Shown here in pieces: positions 1 to 7,200 of a stretch of DNA of 22,847 nucleotides. The stretch's first letter is position 1, and the number at the start of each line of letters is the position of its first letter. Both the position numbers and the translations under genes were made by a program. A model generated the notes under the pieces. The model saw nothing but the letters and a program-made list of their open reading frames with translations, had not been told where the DNA came from and ran no database searches. Origin of the DNA: an uncultured Collinsella sp. (GTDB taxonomy: Bacteria; Actinomycetota; Coriobacteriia; Coriobacteriales; Coriobacteriaceae); assembly GCA_902489945.1 (NCBI GenBank), contig CABUBZ010000031.1:1-22847 (forward strand). Direction: 5' to 3'.

Positions 1-280
1 TAGGCCGCGCTTTTGTTTTGGTTCGCGCCATGTGGGGGTGATGGCGACGTGCATTTTTGCGAGTATTCTGCAATCGAAGGCCCCTGCATACCGACCTCGG
101 GCAAAAAATCGGGATTTCTCGATGTTTTCTACGAATGATGGGCGGGGTTATGGGCTGACAGCGTTTGATTTGCAGGGATATTCGCGGTCTTTGGCATTTA
201 TCGTGGCGCCCGAAGCCCTTGGTTATGTTGAATACTCCTAAAAATGCACGGCGCTTAGAGGGGGACCTTCGCGAAAAAGG
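1..280. other. Intergenic DNA without a convincing gene
   Basis: No reading frame here has a ribosome binding site together with a recognisable protein. The two short frames on the plus strand (32-241 and 165-359) overlap each other in different frames, and the second runs into the terminator. The reverse complement of about 70-140 shares short blocks (GTAGAAA, CCGATTTT, CGG-TATG) in the same order with the inside of the inverted repeat at 3765-3924. This stretch could therefore be a worn relative of that element, but the resemblance is weak and judged by eye. Confidence 0.4.
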
Positions 281-319
281 AAACCGCCCCGTCGAAGTAT
301 GCGTTCGACGGGGCGGTTT
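281..319 (-). terminator. Strong intrinsic terminator of the lemA-family gene
   Basis: A perfect 16-bp stem (281-296 pairing with 304-319) encloses a 7-nt loop. Read on the minus strand, the stem ends in TTT and is followed by CCTTTTTC, a usable U-rich tract. It begins 37 bases after the lemA stop codon, the expected place for its terminator. The plus strand has only a short T run after the stem, so it should work mainly for the minus-strand gene. Confidence 0.8.
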
Positions 320-355
320 ATACATTTGGCCGATTAAGGATGCGCTGCCAAACTA

Positions 356-907
356 CTAGAACTTGACGGTCGGGGCCTGGCGGGCTGCTTCGGCGGCCTC
401 GAAGCCCTGGCGCTCCTTAAACTGGAAGATGCCGGCAAAGATGACAGCCGGGAACGTCTGAATGGCGTTGTTGTAGCTGAGCACGCAGTCGTTGTAGCTC
501 TGGCGTGCATAGCTAATCTTGTTCTCGGTATCCTCGAGCGATGCCTGCAGCTGCGTAAAGTTGGTGTTTGCCTTAAGATCGGGGTAGGCCTCGGCTACGG
601 CGAAGAGCTGGCGCAGCGCACCGGTCAGCACGTTGTCGGCTTCCATCTTGGCCTCGGGCGTGGTGGCCTTGACGGCGGTGTTACGCGCACTGATCACGGC
701 GGAGAGCGTCTCTTGCTCGTGCTTGGCGTAGCCCTTGACGGTCTCGACCAGGTTGGGGATCAGGTCGTTGCGGCGCTGCAGCTGCGTATCGATGTTCTGC
801 CAGGCGTTATCGATGCGGTTACGCTTGGTGACCATGTTGTTGTAGATGCCGGCGATGGCGCAGACAATCACAATGACAACAACGATGCCGATGATGACGG
901 TAATCAT
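356..907 (-). CDS. lemA: LemA family membrane protein
   Basis: This 183-aa protein has the usual LemA layout (about 180-200 aa). One hydrophobic N-terminal helix (residues 2-22) is followed by a long helical domain on the other face of the membrane. The family block is plain at residues 33-66: NAWQNIDTQLQRRNDLIPNL followed by VETVKGYAKHEQ. The ATG at 907 is preceded by CGGAGAC, a good Shine-Dalgarno sequence. LemA proteins are widespread in bacteria, with a role linked to envelope or membrane homeostasis but no defined biochemical activity. The TPM-domain or HtpX-type partners often found beside lemA are absent here; the gene stands alone and is divergent from a TetR-type regulator. Family assignment is secure, function is not. 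Confidence 0.93.
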   Translation of the reverse strand: MITVIIGIVVVIVIVCAIAGIYNNMVTKRNRIDNAWQNIDTQLQRRNDLIPNLVETVKGYAKHEQETLSAVISARNTAVKATTPEAKMEADNVLTGALRQLFAVAEAYPDLKANTNFTQLQASLEDTENKISYARQSYNDCVLSYNNAIQTFPAVIFAGIFQFKERQGFEAAEAARQAPTVKF

Positions 908-968
908 GATGTCTCCGTTTCGAATGGCCGCGGCGGCATGCGCCAGCTGCCGTTGGTATAACGCTACT

Positions 969-998
969 AGTATACCCGCAACGTTTTGCCGTGCCGAA
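969..998 (-). promoter_or_regulatory. Possible lemA promoter
   Basis: On the minus strand a TATACT -10 element lies at 974-969, giving a leader of about 55 nt before the lemA ATG. The matching -35 region (around 992-998) is poor, with only TTC or TCGGCA-like bases. This is the best -10 match in the 199-bp divergent gap, but it has not been separated from chance. Confidence 0.25.
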
Positions 999-1106
999 CT
1001 TTCCGGTAAGCGTTATGTTTTCAGAGGGGTTGGCACTGGGGCAAAGCGCGCGAGGTACAGGTGTAAGATATGCGACAGATTGACGAGTGTTGTCTTTGCC
1101 CTGAGG

Positions 1107-1703
1107 ATGGCGATACCAGTGGACCTTCGCATCAAGAAAACCTACCGTGCCCTGTTCGATGCCTTTACCGAGCTTCTCGAGGAGCATCGTTTTGAGGACC
1201 TGACGGTTGCAATGCTGTGCGACCGCGCCATGATTCGCCGCACGACGTTCTACAAGCACTTTCGCGACAAGAACGATTACTTTGCCTTTTTTATCGATGA
1301 GCTCATGTCGGGCTTGCCGCAAAAACAGCCCGATGAGGCCGGCGCAGTGTCTGCCGAGGACGTGCGCGCGCTTCGGCACGCGATTTTGGACGATGCCATG
1401 GATTTGATTCTGGCGCACGAGCAGCTCATGGATAACATTTTGGCAAGCAGCATGTCGGGCATGTTGACCAACGTTATTTGCGACCGCATTGCCCGCTCTA
1501 TCCGCGAGCGTGTGATGAACGTGCTTGCCGAGGATGCCCTGGCCCCCGTGTCACTCGAGACGACGTCTGAGTTTGTCGCCGGCGGTATTATTCGACTTTT
1601 CACGATATGGTGGGAATCGGGCCACGATCTTGAGCGTCGACCCGAGATGGCCGACGTGGTCGATGCGCTGTTTGAGCGGACCATGACGCCGGTGCATCAC
1701 TAA
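1107..1703 (+). CDS. TetR/AcrR family transcriptional regulator
   Basis: A 198-aa protein of normal TetR length. The N-terminal DNA-binding domain spans about residues 8-58. Its helix-turn-helix is readable as DLTVAMLCDRAMIRRTTFYK (residues 31-50) followed by HFRDKNDYF, the usual TFYxHFxxKxxL ending of the family. The C-terminal part (about 70-198) is all-helical, would bind a ligand and dimerise, and is not diagnostic of any substrate. The frame stays open far upstream, so the start is chosen at the first methionine close to the domain. A GTG at 1119, with GAGGATGG just upstream, is a possible alternative. The gene is divergent from lemA and tail-to-tail with tRNA-Ser, three bases away. TetR proteins often repress their neighbours, so lemA is a possible target, but no operator was identified. 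Confidence 0.88.
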   Translation: MAIPVDLRIKKTYRALFDAFTELLEEHRFEDLTVAMLCDRAMIRRTTFYKHFRDKNDYFAFFIDELMSGLPQKQPDEAGAVSAEDVRALRHAILDDAMDLILAHEQLMDNILASSMSGMLTNVICDRIARSIRERVMNVLAEDALAPVSLETTSEFVAGGIIRLFTIWWESGHDLERRPEMADVVDALFERTMTPVHH

Positions 1704-1706
1704 AAG

Positions 1707-1796
1707 TGGCGGAGAGAGGGGGATTCGAACCCCCGGAACGCTCTCGCGCTCAACGGTTTTCAAGACCGCCGCATTCAACCGCTCTGCCATCTCTCC
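1707..1796 (-). tRNA. tRNA-Ser (anticodon UGA)
   Basis: Read on the minus strand, the acceptor stem GGAGAGA (from 1796) pairs with TCTCTCC near the 3' end. A D-arm with GCAGAGCGGTTGAA and an anticodon stem-loop CTTGAAA (anticodon TGA) follow. The long variable arm is of class II (TGAGCGCGAGAGCG), and the T-arm is GGGGGTTCGAATCCCCC. The discriminator base is G and the CCA end is encoded (complement of 1707-1709). Length is 90 nt with CCA. The anticodon reads UCN serine codons. The gene sits between the TetR-type gene and tadA, on the opposite strand to both. Confidence 0.95.
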
Positions 1797-1806
1797 GTGA
1801 GTCGTA

Positions 1807-1815
1807 ATGATAGCA
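1807..1815 (-). promoter_or_regulatory. Extended -10 promoter for tRNA-Ser
   Basis: On the minus strand TGCTATCAT reads as an extended -10 element (TGnTATAAT type) ending at 1807. That leaves about 10 bases to the tRNA 5' end at 1796, a typical short tRNA leader. No good -35 hexamer is seen, which is compatible with an extended -10. The element lies in the 51-bp gap shared with the start of the tadA fusion gene. Confidence 0.45.
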
Positions 1816-1847
1816 TCGTTTTGAATTTGCAACAGGGAAGGCGAACG

Positions 1848-3629
1848 ATGACGATCACCGAAATCGACGAGAAGTTCATGCGCGAGGCGTTGGCGGAGGC
1901 GCGAGCCGCCGCGGCGGTGGGCGAGGTGCCCATCGGAGCCGTAGTGGTGCGCGACGGCGAGATCGTCGCGAGGGCGCACAATCGGCGCGAGCTCGACCAG
2001 GACCCTTCGGCGCATGCAGAGTTCGCGGCCCTGTGCGCTGCCGCTCAGTCGCTCGGTCGCTGGCGCCTTTCCGATTGCACGGTCTACGTGACGCTCGAGC
2101 CCTGCTGCATGTGTGCGGGGCTTATGGTCAATGCGCGCGTCGGGCGCTGCGTGTATGGCGCGGCTGATGCCAAGGCCGGCGCACTGGGTTCGCTGTATGA
2201 CCTGAATGCCGATTCGCGCCTGAACCATCGTTTTAATGTGACCGCCGACGTGCTGGCAGACGAGTGTCGTGAGGTGTTGAGCGGCTATTTTCGTGGGCTG
2301 CGTGGTGCCGATGGTGCTGGCTGCGGTTGTGGGGCCGATCTCGAGGCGCATGCCGCTCATGCCGAGGCACTCGCGTGTGCCGAAGATATTGCCGTTGAGG
2401 CGGTCGATTTTGGTGCCGTGTGCCGCCGGCCCCGCCGTGTGCTGCTGGCGATTGACTCCTTTAAGGGCAGCGTTTCGAGTGCACAGGCGGAGGAGGCGGT
2501 TGCCGAAGGCGTGCGCCGTGTGTGGTCCGATGCCGAGGTGCGCGCATTGCCGCTGGCAGATGGTGGTGAGGGAACGCTCGACGCCGTTGCCGCCTGCGGT
2601 GGCGAGCTTGTGACCTGCGAGGTTGCAGGTCCCTTGGGCGACCGCGTGTCTGCCCGGATGCTGGTGGACGGCGAGCACGAGTCGGCTGTTATTGAGATGG
2701 CCGAGGCGGCGGGTATTGGGTATTCGCCTTGCACGGAGTCGTCGGCGCTGGCTGCTACAACCTATGGCGTGGGCGAGCTGATGCTCCGTGCGGTTCGTGC
2801 CGGGGCAAAGACTATCTATATTGGCTTGGGCGGCAGCGCCACCAACGATGGTGGCGCCGGTATGCTGCAGGCGCTGGGCGCGCGCCTTGTCGATGAGCAC
2901 GGCCGCGATATCGCTCCCGGTCTCGCAGGTCTCGAACACGTGGTGAGTATCGATTTGGCGCCAGCGCTTCGGGCGCTGAACGGCGCGCGTGTCGTGGTGC
3001 TTTCCGATGTCGAGAATCCGCTTGTGGGACGCCGAGGCGCCCTAGCGGTGTTCGGTGGGCAGAAAGGCCTGCCGACAGATGACGCCGAGGCGCTTCACAA
3101 GTGCGACAGCTGGATGGTCGGCTACGGCCGCCTGCTCGATACGGCAATTGCTAGGGCGCGGGCTCAGGGGTTGCTGCGCACGCCCAAGGGCGCACGGACA
3201 TTTGGCTCGGTGCTCGGCGTGCCCGGTGCCGGTGCCGCCGGCGGCCTGGGTGCCGCGCTGCTGGCGCTCGGCGCGGAGCTGCGTTCGGGCGTGGAGACGG
3301 TGCTCGATCTGATTGGGTTTGACGATCGCGTGCGCGATGTCGACCTGGTCATAACGGGCGAGGGCAATATGGACGAGCAATCCGCCGCCGGTAAGGCGCC
3401 GGTGGGTGTGGCCCGCCGCGCCAAGCGATATGGCAAGCCGGTGGCCGCCGTCGTGGGTGGTCGTGCCGACAACCTGGATGCGGTGTACGAGCAGGGTATC
3501 GACTTGGTTTTGCCGATTTGCCGCAAGCCCATGGATCTGGAGCAGGCACTCGATCCGCAAGAAGCCACAACCAACCTCATCTGCGCCGGCGAGGCAACTG
3601 CCCAAGCCTACGACCTCGCCCGCCTCTAA
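1848..3629 (+). CDS. tadA: TadA tRNA adenosine deaminase fused to glycerate kinase
   Basis: One uninterrupted frame of 593 aa carries two enzymes. Residues 1 to about 155 are a TadA-type deaminase, which converts A34 to inosine in tRNA-Arg(ACG). The zinc and catalytic motifs HAE (His56, Glu58) and PCxxC (Cys86, Cys89) are intact, and the late TadA block LNHRFNVTADVLADEC is present. An Ala-rich linker of about 45 residues contains GCGCGAD. From about residue 196 a full-length glycerate kinase of the GckA/GarK family (PF02595-type) follows: DSFKGS (203-208), ADGGEGT, GLGGSATNDGG (326-336), GAGAAGGLGAAL and TGEGNMDEQSAAGK. The ATG at 1848 has AGGGAAGG six bases upstream; a GTG at 1797 abuts the tRNA and is rejected. 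Both halves have all visible key motifs, so both are probably active. The pairing of a tRNA-editing enzyme with a central-metabolism kinase has no obvious pathway logic. Confidence 0.92.
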   Translation: MTITEIDEKFMREALAEARAAAAVGEVPIGAVVVRDGEIVARAHNRRELDQDPSAHAEFAALCAAAQSLGRWRLSDCTVYVTLEPCCMCAGLMVNARVGRCVYGAADAKAGALGSLYDLNADSRLNHRFNVTADVLADECREVLSGYFRGLRGADGAGCGCGADLEAHAAHAEALACAEDIAVEAVDFGAVCRRPRRVLLAIDSFKGSVSSAQAEEAVAEGVRRVWSDAEVRALPLADGGEGTLDAVAACGGELVTCEVAGPLGDRVSARMLVDGEHESAVIEMAEAAGIGYSPCTESSALAATTYGVGELMLRAVRAGAKTIYIGLGGSATNDGGAGMLQALGARLVDEHGRDIAPGLAGLEHVVSIDLAPALRALNGARVVVLSDVENPLVGRRGALAVFGGQKGLPTDDAEALHKCDSWMVGYGRLLDTAIARARAQGLLRTPKGARTFGSVLGVPGAGAAGGLGAALLALGAELRSGVETVLDLIGFDDRVRDVDLVITGEGNMDEQSAAGKAPVGVARRAKRYGKPVAAVVGGRADNLDAVYEQGIDLVLPICRKPMDLEQALDPQEATTNLICAGEATAQAYDLARL

Positions 3630-3647
3630 AACCCATCCCCCAATAAC

Positions 3648-3710
3648 TTGCGGTGAAATACGGAGTGTTTTTGCCTTTAAGGTGCCAATTCAGTCCGTAT
3701 TCCACCGCAA
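3648..3710. repeat. Inverted repeat 1 after the tadA fusion gene
   Basis: Two 17-nt arms (3648-3664 and 3694-3710) are inverted copies with one mismatch and enclose a 29-nt loop containing TTTTT. It begins 18 bases after the stop codon of the fusion gene. It may serve as its terminator, although no T run follows the second arm. It is the first of three adjacent palindromes in this gap. Confidence 0.7.
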
Positions 3711-3764
3711 CTTCGTGAATTGCCATCCGAGGCTGGTCGACATGGGTCTCGAGTCGGACCGTTT

Positions 3765-3924
3765 GCCACGAAACACGGCTATCTACTACGTTTAACCGGC
3801 CATCCTCGACCATCCCGGAATTTGTGAAATTAAAACCGCAGGTAGAAAGCTTGCCGATTTTCGAAAAAGCCGGCTATGGTTGACCCCTGCGGCCTAAACG
3901 TAGTAGATAGGCCCTTTTCGTGGC
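3765..3924. repeat. Inverted repeat 2, 30-bp arms, MITE-like
   Basis: Arms at 3765-3794 and 3895-3924 match over 26 of 30 positions, including 16 perfect innermost bases (CTATCTACTACGTTTA and its complement). They enclose 100 bp that hold a nested inverted pair CCGCAGG/CCTGCGG (3836-3842 and 3886-3892) and a central TTTTCGAAAA palindrome. No protein is encoded. The size (160 bp) and layout resemble a non-autonomous palindromic element, but no target-site duplication was identified. Confidence 0.65.
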
Positions 3925-3942
3925 GCAGCGTCAGACCAGTCT

Positions 3943-4012
3943 ATTTGGGACGGCTATTTTGACTACATGCCGATCTGATTGCCCAAGTAGTCAAAAAAGC
4001 CCCGTCCCAAAT
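3943..4012. repeat. Inverted repeat 3
   Basis: The left arm 3943-3966 (ATTTGGGACGG then TTTTGACTAC) and the right arm 3987-4012 form a hairpin: an 11-bp outer helix, a small asymmetric internal bulge and an inner helix of about 10 bp over a 20-nt loop. It is the last of three palindromes packed within 365 bp upstream of the adhesin gene. Confidence 0.65.
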
Positions 4013-4024
4013 TAGCTGCCTTGT

Positions 4025-4072
4025 GGGGCTGTGGGGATAAAGATTGCCGACGGTTTTATCCTGCCGAGCCCC
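4025..4072 (+). terminator. Weak two-helix hairpin, terminator-like
   Basis: GGGGCT (4025-4030) pairs with AGCCCC (4067-4072), and inside it GGATAAA pairs with TTTATCC across an internal loop. Only TTT follows. It could insulate the adhesin gene from upstream transcription, but the helix is broken and the T run short. Confidence 0.25.
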
Positions 4073-4142
4073 TTTGATGGCGCGAATGGTTCGATTTGAC
4101 GACCGAGTGGCAACCTGACGCGGAATAGTGGGTCGTTTAAAT

Positions 4143-4151
4143 TGCTACAAT
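4143..4151 (+). promoter_or_regulatory. Alternative extended -10 upstream of the adhesin
   Basis: TGCTACAAT fits an extended -10 element (TGnTATAAT type, five of six core bases). It would give a leader of about 120 nt before the adhesin ATG, with the G9 tract inside the transcribed leader. No good -35 hexamer lies at the right distance. Confidence 0.3.
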
Positions 4152-4176
4152 TTTAAGTATATTGCGATGTCCTGCC

Positions 4177-4207
4177 TTGCGTTTCTGCGCGGGGGGGGGC
4201 GTATATT
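4177..4207 (+). promoter_or_regulatory. Candidate adhesin promoter with a G9 tract in its spacer
   Basis: TTGCGT (4177-4182) and TATATT (4202-4207) form a -35/-10 pair 19 bp apart. Nine consecutive G residues (4191-4199) lie inside this spacer. The tract length sets the spacing directly: loss of two G residues would give the optimal 17 bp. The same TTGC-type -35 is seen at the nearby SRP RNA promoter. A homopolymer between promoter elements is the known design of phase-variable genes such as meningococcal porA. The assignment is inferred from sequence only. The tract could instead act in the leader of an upstream promoter. Confidence 0.5.
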
Positions 4208-4280
4208 TGCATCGATGGGGACGACACACATATATAGCGAGCCGCTGCTTGCCGTCCTCATGGATTTGGGGAGGGCCTTC

Positions 4281-7200
4281 ATGAATCGCGTGTGTGCGAG
4301 AGCTCGAGAAATGCTAAAGCCTTTTGGCAAGAAAACCAATACCGCCAAGCGTGCCCTGAGGGTTTTGGCCGTCCCGCTGGCGGCGTGTGCGCTCATGTTT
4401 GGTGCGACGAGTGCGTCGGCCGATCAAGCGGTTCCTTTTAGCAACCATACCGTGCAGACGGTGAATCCCACCGGCACTACGGTCAATCTGTTCGACTACT
4501 GGGTCGTGAACGGCGACAACGACTGCTCGAAGAACATAAACAACGACAACAAGAATGACAACACCGGCATCAATAAAGACCATCAGCTCAAGTTCAATGG
4601 CGGTGCCGGATCGGGCATTAATAAATGGACGGGAAAAAGTGTTATTGGCGGCTTTGGACGTCTTTCGTTTGTGAAGAACACACTGGTAAAGGGCTATCCG
4701 TCGATCAATGCTGGCACCTACACCTCGTATAACACGCACGGTACGTACAAAGACGAGTCGCTCGATTATCTCTTTAATAACGACAGCCAGGCAAATGGCA
4801 AGCAGGACGGCAAGGCCGTTCACAACAACGTACAAGGCCTTTTCCAGCTCAAGGATGGCTATTACGTTTACGATTCGTACGGCTCTGACGGCAACTATGC
4901 TGTGTATAACTTCACGACTAACTCCTTTGACGTCTACGATAAGGCGGGCGTATATAAGGACAGCGTGTCGGATGCGAATCGGGGTCAGTTCTTCCCCTTT
5001 GACTCGGCTGACAAGGTTTTTGAAGAGAGGAACGGCCGGCTCTCTCCTATAGGAATAACGGACGGAACGAACGATAAGCTCAACCACCACTTTGGCATGT
5101 CCATGACCACGGAGTTTGTCCAGCCTAACGGTGGCAAGACCACCAAAGGCGAGGATATGGTCTTTGAGTTCTCGGGTGACGACGACGTCTGGGTGTACAT
5201 CGATGGCGTACTCGTGGGCGATCTGGGTGGCATTCACGAGAAGGCGACGCTCAAGATCAACTTCGCCACCGGTGGCGTGCATGTCGGTCATGTTGACAAT
5301 GCAAATGATCCCGAAAAGACAATTCAAGACACCACCATTAAGGCGATGTTCCAAGCTGCCGGCGCAGATACTTCAAACAGAAGATTCTCCGGCAACACCT
5401 TCCTCAACAGCTCCAAGCACACGCTGAGCTTCTTCTATCTGGAGCGCGGCGCGGGCGCATCGAATATGTCGCTTAAGTTCAATCTCACCACGCTGCCGTC
5501 GTCCGAGGTCGAGAAGGTCGATCAGAACGGTGAGGCAGTCCAGGACGCCAAGTTTGCGCTGTATCAGTCGGATGCCAGCTGGAAGACGCAGGGCGATCCC
5601 ATCGCTCAAGGTACGACGGACGATAAGGGTCGGCTGGTGCTTCTGAAGTCGGACGACGGCTCCGTCCTTTCATTTGATAACCAGCATGCTGATGGACATA
5701 ACTACTTTGTACTCAAAGAGACAGGCCTGCCCGCGGGATATCGCTCGAGTCTGACCTCATCGACCAATGCAACGCCAGGTGAGCTGCACCTGCAGTACAA
5801 GGCCGCGGCAAGTGGCACGGGTGGCGTGGTGGTTGCGCCGCAAACAACGGTCACAACAGCCAACAACGAACAATGGACGGGCAGCCGCATGTGGCTGAAC
5901 GGCGGCTATCTGGCCGCTAAGGAGACCATTTCCCTTAGCAAAGAGACAAAAGACAATAAGGATAAACCCATTAGCTCGGGTACGACCTTTGCCGTGGTGC
6001 TCAAGCGCACCGATGAAACTAAGAAAGACACGGACGAAAAAGCGTGGACGGCGGTTACGGGCAACCCGCTCAATGGCTATAAGCTGTGTTCCAAACACGG
6101 TATTGAGGGCGCGGTCGAGGCTGCCAAATCGGCAGATACGAGCGTCTTTGGCGTCAACACCAAGGGCGACTATGAGGTAACGGTCAGGTCGCTGCCTGGC
6201 GATATCGAGAAGTACGCCGCCATGATGACGGACAAGTCGAAGGCGGAATATACCGTGGCGGTGTATCACACCACGGCATCGTCTCTGGCGGGGGCAACCA
6301 AAGACAACACCTCTATGGTCAAATATCAAACGATAAACAGGCAGTTCTCTACGGTGATCCACCTCACCAACGTCCAGAATCGTCTGTTTGTGCAGAAGGT
6401 TGACGACCTGGGCAAGCCCGTGAACGGCGCGACGTTTGAGCTGTACAAAGCCGAGGGCGTTATCGGCGATAGTCCCAGCACGTATGCCATTAAATCGGGT
6501 GCCGAGCCGTATGACACCGTGCGGGCAAACGGCATGACCTATCCGTATGACATTGAGGGTGCTGCATGCTTCCCGCTCGATTCGGCAAAGCATGCGCCCC
6601 TTATCAAGGGCACGTACTACCTGCGTGAGTCTGTAAGTCCAGATGGCCATGAGATCAACAACACCATCACCAAGGTAATCGTGGACGATTCGGGTGTGTA
6701 TGTGGATGCCGGCGAGGAAGGCGACGGCGTGCTCAGTATGAGCGGTCCGGGTTCGCTGATTGCTTCTCTGGCGCAGTTTGGCTCTCCCGATTCCATCGAC
6801 AACACGCTTACGCACATTAAGGGCAAGCTGCAGAGTGCAACTGGCTCAGATGCCAGCGAAAACCTAACATGGGGCCAGACAAGTACCGCCAAGGGTGTGA
6901 CGCCTTCTCTTGCGGACAACTTGATGCATATGCGCTATGACAAGACGATGCAAGGCGCCAAGACCATCCTGCGCTATGTCGAGGACGGTGGCGAGCGCAA
7001 CGGTAAGCTGGCGACGATCTTTGCCGATACGGGCATCAACCGCATGGCCCTTTATCAAGACGATGATGCCACCAATGGCACCGATCTGGGCACGCTTCAG
7101 CTCAATCATCTCTTTACCACGGCAACGGCCGTGCAGTATACCGATCGTCGCGTGGCACGCCTGCAAGTGACTAAGACCGTGACGGCGGACAGTGGCCTTA

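Noticed and set aside
32..359. Two short plus-strand frames before lemA
   Set aside because: No ribosome binding site, they overlap each other out of frame, and one reads into a terminator hairpin.
1030..1069. TTGGCA (1030) with TAAGAT (1064) as a TetR-gene promoter
   Set aside because: The spacer would be 28 bp, too long for a sigma-70 type promoter.
1797..1847. Upstream GTG start for the TadA fusion
   Set aside because: It abuts the tRNA 5' end, lacks a ribosome binding site, and would add 17 residues not seen in TadA proteins. ATG 1848 has a good Shine-Dalgarno sequence.
3577..3813. Minus-strand frame of 78 codons in the gap after the TadA fusion
   Set aside because: It runs through inverted repeat 1 and into the end of the kinase gene, without a ribosome binding site or family features.
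4128..4280. Upstream extension of the adhesin start to 4128
   Set aside because: The extension would place about 50 non-signal residues before the signal peptide and put the G9 tract in coding sequence. ATG 4281 has GGGAGGG at the right distance.
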